Positions 39,388-47,949 of a stretch of 64,000 bases of DNA are shown one piece after another. A program made the translations under genes and the position numbers. The notes under the pieces are model-generated. The model ran no database searches and was not told where the DNA came from. It saw only the letters and a program-made list of their open reading frames with translations. Source of the DNA: Streptomyces lunaelactis (GTDB lineage Bacteria > Actinomycetota > Actinomycetes > Streptomycetales > Streptomycetaceae); the NCBI RefSeq assembly GCF_003054555.1, contig NZ_CP026304.1:4278001-4342000 (forward strand), read 5' to 3'. The first letter of the stretch is position 1. Each line of letters opens with the position of its first letter.

Positions 39388-39996
39388 TCAGATACTGATA
39401 GAGAACATTAGCGAGCTGAGGAGCCCTCCGATTCCGTCGCCGCGGCACTGGATCCGGCAGTGATCGGAATTGCGGCACAAACCGTGCCGAGCGCATATTC
39501 CTGTCGCTCCACGACCGGTTGCATTCGCTCCATCGACGCGAGCCGTTCCAGCAGGGTGAGCCGGTCGCGTACGGAGTAGGGGGTGACCGGCTGCACGGGG
39601 TGGCGGTCCAGATGATCGCGGCGGGGTGTCGGCGACGGCAACGAGTTCGATCTCGCCCTCGCGGTAGACCGCGAAGTAGACCGGGACGCCGATCGCGTCC
39701 CGCCAGTGCACCAGCGACTCCTCGAGCCTGCTGCGACGATTCTGCAGGACGCCGCCGAGGGTGAGCCGGCCGACGGCCTCACCGAGGACGAACACACCCT
39801 TCTCGCGCCGCAGGTAGTCCTCGTGCGTCGGGGTGCGCAGCAGGTGGTAGGCGGTGGGAAGGGGCACCCCCGCCTCACGCGCGAGCTGCTTCGCCGGGGC
39901 CCCGTCCGGATGGGCTCCCACGGCCTCGGGCAGCTTCAGCGCCGGCTGTACCGAACAGATCAGGGTAGGGACTGCGGCGTTCGTAACCGTGGCCAA
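39388..39996 (-). pseudogene. ssgR: ssgR (IclR-type activator of ssgA), frameshifted with deletions
   Basis: The first 125 or so residues in one frame read like SsgR: AVGAHPDGAPAKQLAREAG, TAYHLLRT, then VYFAVYREGEIELVAVADTP. Near 39618-39626 similarity jumps to another frame (39408-39620), which continues as RDHLDRHPVQPVTPYSVRD and VVERQEYALGTVCAAIPIT. The last residues MFSISI are back in the first frame. SsgR is about 240 residues as I recall, so roughly 30 codons are missing at the first junction and more near the 3' end. Several conserved positions in the first part also carry prolines or cysteine (SVQPAL, RTPTHED). The start codon would be TTG 39996. Confidence 0.8.
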
Positions 39997-40106
39997 AGGT
40001 CACCCCCAGGCTGGTGACGGGCTCAGCGCCCGCCCGCGGGGGCCGCCCCCGCGCGCCCGCCGCGCGGATTCCCAAGGGACGGCAGCGGGTTGCCACTGTA
40101 ATGGCC

Positions 40107-40176
40107 GCCCCTGTCCGGTACCGGAGGTTTGCCGGGGGCTTCCCCCGGCCGGGCTAACGCCCGTACGGACAGGGGC
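40107..40176 (-). terminator. nested hairpins at the end of the small membrane gene
   Basis: An 11-bp perfect inverted repeat (GCCCCTGTCCG at 40107-40117 with its complement at 40166-40176) encloses a second perfect 8-bp hairpin (GCCGGGGG/CCCCCGGC, 40131-40149). It begins three bases after the stop of the minus-strand gene at 40180, so a terminator role is likely. Confidence 0.65.
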
Positions 40177-40179
40177 CGT

Positions 40180-40398
40180 TCACCAGTCCTCGCGCGAGCT
40201 CGACGACGACATGAACTTCCGCACGACGAAGATGAGTCCGCCGACGATGGCGACGAAGACCAGCACCTTGAAGAGCAGCCCGATCACAAACCCAACGACG
40301 CTGGCGATCAGCCCGCCGAATACGACAAGGGCGATGACGGGCACCGCGACCCACTTCACCCACCACGGCATCCCCGCGAATATTTCCCGCACAGCCAT
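40180..40398 (-). CDS. small DUF5326-like membrane protein
   Basis: This 72-residue protein begins MAVREIFAGMPWWVKW, contains a long hydrophobic region that could form two helices (about 15-62), and ends in SSSSSREDW. It resembles the small DUF5326 family that is widespread in Streptomyces. No function is known to me. ATG 40398 is preceded by a weak GGA-type ribosome binding site. Confidence 0.8.
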   Translation of the reverse strand: MAVREIFAGMPWWVKWVAVPVIALVVFGGLIASVVGFVIGLLFKVLVFVAIVGGLIFVVRKFMSSSSSREDW

Positions 40399-40519
40399 CG
40401 TCCTTACCTCGCTTCTCTGAGTTCCTGGCTTCGATGCTAGGCGGGAGAGGGGGTGCGCGGGGGCCCCCGAGCCCTTGAACTCCCCTGATCGAACCCCTAG
40501 GGACCGGCGAGGGTCGCCG

Positions 40520-40837
40520 TCAGCTCTCAGGGGGAGAGAAGACCACCATGACCCGCAGATCCTCGGTGATGTGGTGGAACTTGTGCGCCACTCCGGCCGG
40601 GACGTAGACCACGCTGCCCCGACCGACCTGCGTCGTTTCCATGCCGACCGTGATGGCGGCCCGGCCGCTGACGACGAAGTAGACCTCGTCCTGGCGGTGG
40701 GGCAGCTGCGGGTCGAGCTCGCCGGCGTCCAGTGCGTACAGCCCGACCGACATGTTCCGTTCGCGCAGGAACTGCAGATACGCACCGTCGTTGGCGGCGC
40801 GCTCCGCCTCCAGCTCGTCCAGTCGGAATGCCTTCAT
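40520..40837 (-). CDS. cupin-domain protein
   Basis: This 105-residue single-domain cupin has motif 1 in LPHRQDEVYFVVSGRA (His, Glu ligands) and motif 2 in VYVPAGVAHKFHHI. Such proteins are small metal-dependent enzymes or sensors; the substrate is unknown. The frame continues upstream to 40888, but ATG 40837 (MKAFRLDELE) matches the normal start of the fold. Confidence 0.85.
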   Translation of the reverse strand: MKAFRLDELEAERAANDGAYLQFLRERNMSVGLYALDAGELDPQLPHRQDEVYFVVSGRAAITVGMETTQVGRGSVVYVPAGVAHKFHHITEDLRVMVVFSPPES

Positions 40838-40888
40838 CGTCCGTCCGCCCCTGCCCTTGGTCCGATCACGTCTGCCACGATCAGACAC

Positions 40889-41266
40889 ATGAAGAATTTC
40901 CTAGTCAAGACGATCGCCAATGCGGCGGCTCTGCTGGTGGCCATCTGGATACTCCAGGACATCACCCTGACCGGTGACAGCACCGGCAAGAAGGCATGGA
41001 CGCTGATCCTGGTGGCTCTGCTCTTCGGGGTGGTCAACTTCCTCGTCAAGCCGGTGGTGAAGCTGCTCACGCTGCCGCTGTTCATCCTCACCCTCGGGCT
41101 GATCACACTGGTGATCAATGCCCTGATGCTGCTGCTGACCTCCTGGCTGGCTGACCTGTTCGACCTGAACTTCCATGTCGAGGGCTTCTGGACGGCCGTG
41201 CTCGGCGGTCTGATCATCTCGGTCGTTTCGTGGGCGATGAATGTCGCTCTGCCCGACAAGGACTGA
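40889..41266 (+). CDS. phage-holin-4-2 family membrane protein (chromosomal)
   Basis: This 125-residue protein has four membrane helices and the family segment FGVVNFLVKPVVKLLTLPLF. Despite the family name it is a common chromosomal gene of actinobacteria with no lysis cassette nearby. Its function is unknown. It ends eight bases before the ptpA GTG, so the two are probably cotranscribed with the cystathionine lyase homologue. Confidence 0.88.
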   Translation: MKNFLVKTIANAAALLVAIWILQDITLTGDSTGKKAWTLILVALLFGVVNFLVKPVVKLLTLPLFILTLGLITLVINALMLLLTSWLADLFDLNFHVEGFWTAVLGGLIISVVSWAMNVALPDKD

Positions 41267-41273
41267 TCGTCGC

Positions 41274-41771
41274 GTGAATTCCGCGTATCGCGTCTGCTTC
41301 GTCTGCACCGGCAACATCTGCCGGTCGCCCATGGCCGAGTCCGTCTTCCGCGCGCGGGTGGCGGAGGCCGGACTCGACGACGTGGTGGAGGTGGACAGCG
41401 CCGGCACCGGAGGCTGGCACGAGGGCGACGGTGCGGACCGGCGCACCGTCGCCGTACTGGAGGCGAACGGCTACGAGTCCGGGCACAGTGCGCGCCAGTT
41501 CCGCGCCGACTGGTTCCCGCTCCTCGACCTGGTGATCGCGCTGGACGAGGGGCATGTGCGGGAGCTGCGTCGCCTGGCACCGAGCCCCGAGGATGCCGCG
41601 AAGGTGCGGCTGCTGCGGGCGTACGACCCCGGGGCCGTTGGCGATGTGGACGTTCCGGATCCGTATTACGGCGGCATGGACGGGTTCGAGGAGTGCCTGG
41701 AGATGGTGGAGTCGGCGAGCGAGGGCCTGCTCGCCGCCGTACGGACGGCTGTTGAGGAGCGAGCTGCATGA
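41274..41771 (+). CDS. ptpA: low-molecular-weight protein tyrosine phosphatase
   Basis: This 165-residue phosphatase has the P-loop CTGNICRSP (nucleophile Cys, phosphate-binding Arg) near the N-terminus and the general acid Asp in VPDPYYGG. It dephosphorylates protein tyrosines. The S. coelicolor PtpA orthologue influences antibiotic production and primary metabolism. GTG 41274 was preferred to ATG 41241, which lies inside the preceding gene. The stop overlaps the next ATG (ATGA). Confidence 0.93.
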   Translation: MNSAYRVCFVCTGNICRSPMAESVFRARVAEAGLDDVVEVDSAGTGGWHEGDGADRRTVAVLEANGYESGHSARQFRADWFPLLDLVIALDEGHVRELRRLAPSPEDAAKVRLLRAYDPGAVGDVDVPDPYYGGMDGFEECLEMVESASEGLLAAVRTAVEERAA

Positions 41772-42904
41772 GCGTGGGAGACGACACGGTGGGAGACGGC
41801 ACAAGGGCGGTACGGGCGGGGCTGCCCGAGCCGGTGAAGTACGAACCGACCCTGCCGGGGCCGGTCTTCGCGGCCCACTTCCATCTGCCCGGCGAGCCCA
41901 CCGGGCCGTACACCTACGGCCGTGACCAGAATCCGACCTGGACGCATCTGGAGCGGGCGATCGGCGAGCTGGAGGCGCCGGGGGAGTCGGTCGAGACCGT
42001 CGCCTTCGCCTCCGGCATGGCGGCGGTCTCGGCCGTCCTGTTCTCGCAGCTGAAGGCCGGAGACGCGGTGGTCCTGCCGGACGACGGCTATCAGGCGCTG
42101 CCGCTGGTGCGCGAGCGGCTCGAGGCGTACGGCATCGAGGTGCGGACCGCGCCGACCGGTGGCGACGCCCAGCTGTCCGTCCTGGACGGCGCACGGCTGC
42201 TGTGGATCGAGACACCGTCCAATCCGGGGCTCGATGTATGCGATGTGCGGCGGCTGGCGGAGGCGGCGCACGCGGCCGGTGCACTGGTCGCCGTCGACAA
42301 CACCCTGGCGACGCCGCTCGGGCAGCGCCCGCTGGAGCTGGGCGCCGACTTCTCGGTGGCCAGTGACACCAAGGGCATGACCGGCCATGGCGATATTCTG
42401 CTCGGTCATGTGACCTGCCGGGATACCCAGTTGGCTGCCGGTGTACGGCGCTGGCGCAAGGTCGTCGGAGCGATCCCGGGGCCCATGGAGGCCTGGCTCG
42501 CGCACCGCTCGCTGGCCACACTGCAGCTGCGGATCGAGCGGCAGTGTGCGAACGCGCTGGCGCTCGCTGAGGCGCTGGGCGGGCGCGAAGAGGTGTCCGG
42601 TCTGCGCTATCCGGGACTGGCAGGGGATCCCTCGCACAAGACCGCCTCGCTGCAGATGCGGCGCTTTGGCAGCGTGGTCTCGTTCGTTCTGCCGGACCGC
42701 GGGCACGCGGAACGCTTTCTGGGCGGGCTGCGGCTGGTGGACGACGCGACGAGCTTCGGCGCAGTGCGCTCCAGCGCGGAACGGCGCGGGCGCTGGGGCG
42801 GTGATGCGGTGCCGGAGGGGTTCATCCGGTTCTCGGCGGGTGCGGAGGACGCGGACGACCTGGTGGCGGATGTGCTGCGGGCGCTCGACGAGGCGGGGCG
42901 GTAG
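41768..42904 (+). CDS. cystathionine gamma-lyase/synthase family PLP enzyme
   Basis: This 378-residue enzyme of the Cys/Met metabolism PLP class shows VAFASGMAAVSAVLF, LLWIETPSNPGL, VDNTLATPLGQ and the PLP lysine in SDTKGMTGHGD. It probably cleaves or forms cystathionine; exact reaction specificity in this family is not readable by eye. It is translationally coupled to ptpA. G-rich repeats and a strong hairpin follow. Confidence 0.9.
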   Translation: MSVGDDTVGDGTRAVRAGLPEPVKYEPTLPGPVFAAHFHLPGEPTGPYTYGRDQNPTWTHLERAIGELEAPGESVETVAFASGMAAVSAVLFSQLKAGDAVVLPDDGYQALPLVRERLEAYGIEVRTAPTGGDAQLSVLDGARLLWIETPSNPGLDVCDVRRLAEAAHAAGALVAVDNTLATPLGQRPLELGADFSVASDTKGMTGHGDILLGHVTCRDTQLAAGVRRWRKVVGAIPGPMEAWLAHRSLATLQLRIERQCANALALAEALGGREEVSGLRYPGLAGDPSHKTASLQMRRFGSVVSFVLPDRGHAERFLGGLRLVDDATSFGAVRSSAERRGRWGGDAVPEGFIRFSAGAEDADDLVADVLRALDEAGR

Positions 42905-42933
42905 GAGGGGCGGGGTCTGGGCGGCGCGGTCCG

Positions 42934-42997
42934 GGCCCGGCTGGGGCAGGGGCCCGGCTGGGGCAGGGGCCCGGCTGGGGCGGGGGCCCGCTGGGGG
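42934..42997. repeat. three to four tandem copies of a 17-bp GC-rich unit
   Basis: GGCCCGGCTGGGGCAGG repeats at 42934-42950 and 42951-42967, again with one change at 42968-42984, and partially after that. It lies just after the PLP enzyme gene. The 344-base gap to the LysR gene otherwise holds a terminator and promoter space, and no gene. Confidence 0.85.
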
Positions 42998-43043
42998 CGT
43001 ACGCCGGTGTACGTCGGCGCGCTGAGCGTCCGTACGTACAACA

Positions 43044-43080
43044 GGCGGCCCGAGCCTCCCCCCTCATGGCTCGGACCGCC
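43044..43080 (+). terminator. terminator after the ptpA operon
   Basis: A 13-bp stem with one mismatch (GGCGGCCCGAGCC with GGCTCGGACCGCC) closes an 11-base loop. It lies 140 bases beyond the PLP enzyme stop and before the LysR gene. No T-run follows. Confidence 0.65.
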
Positions 43081-43248
43081 CCCGGTTCCTCCCGCCAAGA
43101 ACCGCGCGACCAAGGCTAGTTGACTGTGCGTCAGTGTCCAATCACAGTAGCGACAGCGACCTATCGACTTATTTATAGTTGGCCGGGTCCGCGGCTGCAC
43201 CGGGCGAGCATCGTCCAACGGGCATCGTCCGGTCGGGAGGGGCATGGC

Positions 43249-44139
43249 ATGGATCTGGCCCTGCTGCGCACGTTCGTCACGGTGCACCGGGCCGGCTCGT
43301 TCACCCGCGCCGCCGCGCTGCTCGGGCTCTCCCAGCCCGCCGTGACCGGCCAGATCCGCACGCTGGAGCGGCAGTTGGGCCGCCCGCTGTTCCTGCGCCA
43401 GGCGCGCGGCGTGACCCCGACGACCATCGGCGACGAACTCGCGCACCGGGCCGCTCCGCATCTGGACGCCCTGGTGGAGATCACCGAGGCCGGCCTCGAC
43501 GACGAGTCGGGCGTACGGACGCTGCATCTCGCCGGGCCCCCGGAGTTCACCTCGCTGCGCGCCCTGCCCGCTCTCACCCCGTTGATCTCCCAGGGGCTGG
43601 CCCTGCGGGCCTCGTTCGGCAACGTCGAGGAGACGCTGGAGGGCCTGGCCGCCGGACACCATGATCTGGCCATCACGACGGCCCGCCCGCGCGGCGGGCT
43701 GCTCACCTCGACTCCGCTCTGCGACGAGGAACACGTCCTGGTCGCCTCGCCCCGCTGGGCGGCGCGGCTGGGGCCCGGAGCGCTGCGCAAGGGACACGTG
43801 GTGCTGGATCAGCTCCCGGTGGTCGAGGTGCACGAGTCCCTGCCGCTGGTCTCGCGCTACTGGTCCGCCGTCTTCGACTCCCGTCCAGCCGCCGCGGGCG
43901 CCGTCATAGCGCCCGATCTGCGGGCCGTCCTGGAGACCGCGGCCTCGGGCGCCGGGCTGGCCGTGCTGCCCCGGTATCTGTGCGAGGAGGCACTGGAACG
44001 CGGTCGGCTGGTGGCGCTGCTCGACCCTCCGGTGCCCCCGCTGCGTACGTACTTTCTCGTCGTACGAACCGGCACACTCGCCCTCCCGCACATCGCGCGG
44101 GCGCACGAGTGTCTGCTGCGCGCTGCCATCGACTGGTGA
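43249..44139 (+). CDS. LysR-family transcriptional regulator
   Basis: This 296-residue LysR regulator starts MDLALLRTFVTVHRAGSFTRAAALLGLSQPAVTGQIRTLE, giving the N-terminal HTH (quoted only to place it: residues 1-40). A substrate-binding domain follows with SFGNVEETLEGLAAGHHDLAI. ATG 43249 has GGGAGGGG upstream. No divergent gene is close, so the target is not obvious from context. Confidence 0.9.
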   Translation: MDLALLRTFVTVHRAGSFTRAAALLGLSQPAVTGQIRTLERQLGRPLFLRQARGVTPTTIGDELAHRAAPHLDALVEITEAGLDDESGVRTLHLAGPPEFTSLRALPALTPLISQGLALRASFGNVEETLEGLAAGHHDLAITTARPRGGLLTSTPLCDEEHVLVASPRWAARLGPGALRKGHVVLDQLPVVEVHESLPLVSRYWSAVFDSRPAAAGAVIAPDLRAVLETAASGAGLAVLPRYLCEEALERGRLVALLDPPVPPLRTYFLVVRTGTLALPHIARAHECLLRAAIDW

Positions 44140-44191
44140 ACGGAGGGCGGACAGGAGTTTCAGAACGGGCGGCGCGGGCCACTCTCTTGCC

Positions 44192-44671
44192 ATGACCGAA
44201 CGACCCGTGGTCAAGCGCACCGCACGCGCCATTCTGCTGGACGGCAACGACCTCGTCCTGATCAAACGCACCAAGCCCGGAGTGGATCCGTACTGGCTCA
44301 CGCCTGGTGGCGGGGTCGATCCGGAGGACGCAACCGTCGTCGACGCGCTCCACCGGGAGGTGGACGAAGAACTCGGCGCCAAGATCACCGATGTGGTGCC
44401 CTGCTTCGTCGACACCGTCGAACACATCGCGGACGGCGGTGTGACAGGAGTGAAGGTGCAGCATTTCTTCGTCTGCCGACTGGAGTCCATGGACCCCTCA
44501 CTGCGGCACGGCCCGGAGATCGAGGAGCCCTGCGGGGAGTACGAGATCGTACGGGTGCCGTTCAGCAGGGTCGGGATCGCGGCCGTCCATCTCGTACCGC
44601 TGTCCCTGCGGCACTACCTGGACGGCAATATCGAGGGCGTACGGGCGATGCACGCTCCCGACCTGGGCTGA
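44192..44671 (+). CDS. Nudix hydrolase
   Basis: This 159-residue Nudix protein has the box GGVDPEDATVVDALHREVDEELG, close to the Gx5Ex7REUxEExGU pattern with the catalytic REVDEE intact. Such enzymes hydrolyse nucleoside diphosphates linked to another moiety; the substrate is unknown. It lies 52 bases after the LysR gene and converges on the flavohaemoglobin-like gene. Confidence 0.9.
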   Translation: MTERPVVKRTARAILLDGNDLVLIKRTKPGVDPYWLTPGGGVDPEDATVVDALHREVDEELGAKITDVVPCFVDTVEHIADGGVTGVKVQHFFVCRLESMDPSLRHGPEIEEPCGEYEIVRVPFSRVGIAAVHLVPLSLRHYLDGNIEGVRAMHAPDLG

Positions 44672-44698
44672 GGCCCGGCAGGGTCCAGGACCTGGGCT

Positions 44699-44719
44699 GA
44701 GCACCCCGGGCCGGGGCTC
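44699..44719. terminator. short hairpin between converging genes
   Basis: GAGC-ACCCC and GGGG-CTC arms with a short GGGCC centre form an almost perfect hairpin between the Nudix gene (ending 44671) and the minus-strand gene ending at 44721. Just upstream GACCTGGGCTGAG occurs twice. Function is inferred from position. Confidence 0.45.
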
Positions 44720-44720
44720 G

Positions 44721-46376
44721 TCAGTCGCCGGCCGCCACAAGCTCCTCGAGGGAGTCGTGGCGTATCCGGTCCTGCGGGATGCCGATGCCCCGCAAAGCGT
44801 CGACACCACTGCGGATCATGCCGGCCGGGCCGGAGAGATAGGCGTCGTACTCATACCACGGGCCGTACTCCCGCACGGCGTCCGGGAACTGCGACCGGCC
44901 GTCGACCACCGGCCGGACCGAGAGCCAGGGGTGCGTCTGCTGGAGCCGAAGCATCGTGTCGATGTCGTACAGGTCGAAGTCGGTGCGCGCCCCGTAGAAG
45001 ACCTGCACCCGCCGCTGCTCACCGTGCTCGGCGACATCCTCGACCAGCGCCTTGATGGGCGCGATGCCCGTGCCGCCGCCCAGGCAGAGCAGGCCGTTGT
45101 CGGTGCTGTGGTCGACTGTCATCGAGCCGGCGGGCGGTCCGAGGCGCAGGATGTCGCCGGGGCGGGCGTGGTGGACCAGGGCGTTGGAAACCCAGCCGGC
45201 CGGGACCGCCTTGACGTGGAAGGAGAGCAGCCCGTCGGGGCGGGGCGCTCCGGCGAAGGAGTAGTGCCGCCAGATCCGCGGCCACCAGGGCGTCTCCAGG
45301 CTGGTGTACTGGCCCGCCAGAAAGGCGTACGGCTGGTCGGGGCGCACGGTGATGATCGCTATGTCGGGGGTTCTGAGGTCGTGCGAGACCACCTCGCCAT
45401 GCCACCAGGCGGGCGCGAGCCGCTCGTTCGAGGACGCCGCGTCAATCATGATCTGGGAGATCGTGGTGTACGTACGGATCCAGGCGGCCTCGGTCTCCTC
45501 GTCCCAGGTCGAGGTGGCGTACCGGGTCAGCGCGCCGATCAGGGCCTCACCGACGGCGGGGTAGTGCGCGGCCTGGGTGCCGTACTTGCGATGGCCGCGG
45601 CCCAGGTGCTGGAGGTAGTCGGTCAGCACAGCCGCGTTGTCCATGTGCTCGGCGGCGGTCAGCAGCGCCTTGAGGAGCCGGTCGCGCTGGGAGTCCATGG
45701 CAGCCGGGAAGAGGCCGCGCAGCTCGGGGTGGCGGACGAAAAGCAGGGCGTAGAAGTACGAGGTGACCTTGTCCGCGACGGGTGCGATCTCCGCCATGGT
45801 GCGGCGGATGAGGATGGCGTCGGGGGAAGCGTCGTCCGCGGCGGCGGGCGGGGCGGCGTCTTCGGGGCGCTGGGCGGGCTCGTGGGGGCTGGAGGCCTCG
45901 TGACGCGGGGGGCGCTCGTCCGGAGCCTGCTCGACCGCCTCGTACTCGGTCGCCCCGTGATCGATCGGCACGTGATCGATCGGGAGGCCGTCGGTGCGGA
46001 CCTCGTCGAGGGAACGATCGCCGAACGGGGCATCGGGCTCAGGCGCCGCACGCACATGGGTGCCGGGCACAGGGGTGGCGGGCACAGGGGTGGCGGGCAC
46101 GCCGGCACGGGCCACAGGCTCGGCCACGGGGGCTTCGTCCGCGGGCTGCGGGGCGGTACGAGACATACCGGAGCCCACCGGTCGTATGGAGGAGACGGTA
46201 CGCCTCGGGGCGGTTCTTCGGTCCTGCCCGGCGTCACCTGCGGACGCCCCCTCAGCGGGAGCGGGCGTGGGGGCGGCACCGCCCTGAGCCGGCGGCTTAC
46301 GAGGGGTGAACCATCCGCCTCCGCCGCTGTCGCCTGACGTGCCGTTGCCGGCCGACGTGGTGGTCGGAGCGTCCAT
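44721..46376 (-). CDS. flavohaemoglobin-like globin-oxidoreductase with long disordered N-terminus
   Basis: This 551-residue protein has a globin domain (about 190-320) with the proximal-His segment RGHRKYGTQAAHYPAVG. An FAD domain (WRHYSFAG, about 335-430) and an NAD(P)H domain (LGGGTGIAP, about 430-545) follow. This is the layout of nitric oxide dioxygenases (Hmp), which convert NO to nitrate. The first 180 or so residues are Pro/Ala/Thr-rich with short repeats (VPATPVPAT; IDHVPIDH) and are absent from normal Hmp. ATG 46376 gives MDAPTTTS. Confidence 0.87.
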   Translation of the reverse strand: MDAPTTTSAGNGTSGDSGGGGWFTPRKPPAQGGAAPTPAPAEGASAGDAGQDRRTAPRRTVSSIRPVGSGMSRTAPQPADEAPVAEPVARAGVPATPVPATPVPGTHVRAAPEPDAPFGDRSLDEVRTDGLPIDHVPIDHGATEYEAVEQAPDERPPRHEASSPHEPAQRPEDAAPPAAADDASPDAILIRRTMAEIAPVADKVTSYFYALLFVRHPELRGLFPAAMDSQRDRLLKALLTAAEHMDNAAVLTDYLQHLGRGHRKYGTQAAHYPAVGEALIGALTRYATSTWDEETEAAWIRTYTTISQIMIDAASSNERLAPAWWHGEVVSHDLRTPDIAIITVRPDQPYAFLAGQYTSLETPWWPRIWRHYSFAGAPRPDGLLSFHVKAVPAGWVSNALVHHARPGDILRLGPPAGSMTVDHSTDNGLLCLGGGTGIAPIKALVEDVAEHGEQRRVQVFYGARTDFDLYDIDTMLRLQQTHPWLSVRPVVDGRSQFPDAVREYGPWYEYDAYLSGPAGMIRSGVDALRGIGIPQDRIRHDSLEELVAAGD

Positions 46377-46681
46377 TGTGTGCCTCGCCTCGAACATCTT
46401 TCGGTCGGTCCGCGCACTTCCGCTGGTCCGGAACGTGCCTCAATTCGCCGCTCTGCCTCAGGACTACTGCTGGCCCACACTATCCTCAGCCACAAGCCGA
46501 ATAGGGGCGAGTAAGCCCGGAATGTGACATTGTCCGCAGCCCCAGTCGTCGCAGCATGCCAGGCATCGTGACCGCATCGGACAAAGAGCAGAAAGTCCGG
46601 GCATCCGAACCCGCTTTCCCGTTAGGCTCCATTGCCCCATGTCCCCATGCGGGATCCCCCGGACCGCCCCGGGCTCCTGAA

Positions 46682-47323
46682 CTACTCGCGAAATCGCACC
46701 AGTTCACAGGCCTCGCGCAGATCGCCCCCCGTATAGGTATATGTGGCAAGCCCCGACAGATGGTGATCCGCATTCATCGCCACCGTTGTGGGCACAGCCG
46801 CGAAGATCTCCGCGTCGGACATGGAATCACCATATGCAACACATCTGTCCAGACCCACCCCGAACTCTGCACAGAGCCGGTCAGCGATCTTCACCTTCGC
46901 GGCCGCGTTGAGAATGCCCGCCGGATCCACCGGCCGCGTGAAGGGCACCTCGGGAAAGCGCGATCCGTGCGCCGCATGAGCTCCCCAACCGAGCAGCCGC
47001 TCCACGAAGAAGGAGGGCGAGAGCGAAATGACGGCGCAGTAGTCGCCGGCTTCACGAATCTCCCGCCACACCTCCTGGATGCCGTCCAGCCAGGGCGCCG
47101 CCTCAAAGGCGGCGGCCACATGCGCCTCGGTGAGATCGGTCCAGAGAGCGTGCACGCGGACGGCATACTCCGGCGGGCCGATCCTGCCGGCGGTCAAGTC
47201 CCGCTCCAGCTCACCGATCTCGTCCAGCAGCCCCAGCTGCCGGGATATCTCCACCGGGGCCGCCGACCCGCGGATCAGTGTCCCATCGAGATCGAAGATA
47301 TGCAGCCTGCGTGTTCTCTCCAT
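46682..47323 (-). CDS. HAD-IB family phosphatase (SerB-like)
   Basis: This 213-residue HAD phosphatase shows FDLDGTLI (motif I), CAVISLSPSFF (II), a Lys in AAAKVKIADRL (III) and YGDSMSDAEIF (IV). This layout is shared with phosphoserine phosphatase, but the substrate is not secure. ATG 47323 is used. It is divergent from the membrane gene at 47391, with a parS between them. Confidence 0.9.
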   Translation of the reverse strand: MERTRRLHIFDLDGTLIRGSAAPVEISRQLGLLDEIGELERDLTAGRIGPPEYAVRVHALWTDLTEAHVAAAFEAAPWLDGIQEVWREIREAGDYCAVISLSPSFFVERLLGWGAHAAHGSRFPEVPFTRPVDPAGILNAAAKVKIADRLCAEFGVGLDRCVAYGDSMSDAEIFAAVPTTVAMNADHHLSGLATYTYTGGDLREACELVRFRE

Positions 47324-47390
47324 GTACGCCGAGGTTAGTACCCGCGATTACTCCCGCTGTCAGACGCGGTGCGCCTGCCCACCCGGCACC

Positions 47391-47945
47391 GTGTTTCACG
47401 TGAAACCACTCAAGCGCCCCGCTCGCCGGGCCCTCCTTGTCGTCCATGTCGCCGCATCCGCAGGCTGGCTCGGGCTCACGCTCGGACTGCTCGCGCTTGC
47501 CCTCACCGCGGCCACCACGGAATCCACACCCATGATCGAGGCCGCGTGCCGCTCGATGAAGGTCTTCACGGACTGGCTGGTGATCCCGATGGCGCTGCTG
47601 ACCCTGCTCAGCGGTCTCGTGCTGTCGCTCGGCACCAAGTGGGGCCTGGCCCGGCATCGCTGGGTCTACACGAAGTTCTGGCTGACCCTTGTCACCCTCA
47701 CCGCATCGCTCTTCGCTCTGCGGCCAGGTGTCAACGACGCCGTCGAGACGGTCTCCTCGGGCGCCTCGCTGGCCCAGCCGCTTGACCTCGTGATGGGCCC
47801 GGCCGTCTCCTTGACCACCTATGTCTTTATGACGGTCATCTCCGTCCTCAAGCCGTGGGGCCTTACGCGGCGCGGCAGGAGGCCGCGTCTCTCGGCCACT
47901 TCCAGGAAAGCACTGGACGAGCGATCACTGCGTCAGACAGCCTGA
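47391..47945 (+). CDS. DUF2269-like integral membrane protein
   Basis: This 184-residue protein has four membrane helices with conserved SAGWLGLTLGLLAL and TKFWLTLVTL. No function is known. The apparent start GTG 47391 runs straight into a parS site so the protein begins MFHVKP, exactly as in cydCD; GTG 47400 is an alternative inside parS. No ribosome binding site is evident. Confidence 0.8.
   Translation: MFHVKPLKRPARRALLVVHVAASAGWLGLTLGLLALALTAATTESTPMIEAACRSMKVFTDWLVIPMALLTLLSGLVLSLGTKWGLARHRWVYTKFWLTLVTLTASLFALRPGVNDAVETVSSGASLAQPLDLVMGPAVSLTTYVFMTVISVLKPWGLTRRGRRPRLSATSRKALDERSLRQTA
47393..47406. promoter_or_regulatory. parS (ParB-binding palindrome)
   Basis: This is a perfect GTTTCACGTGAAAC palindrome at the start of the DUF2269-like gene. 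It is one of four identical copies in the window, consistent with the cluster around oriC. Confidence 0.95.
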
Positions 47946-47949
47946 CCCC

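Noticed and set aside
40889..41266. Phage holin suggesting a prophage
   Set aside because: This family is a common chromosomal membrane protein in actinobacteria, and no phage structural, integrase or lysis genes are nearby.
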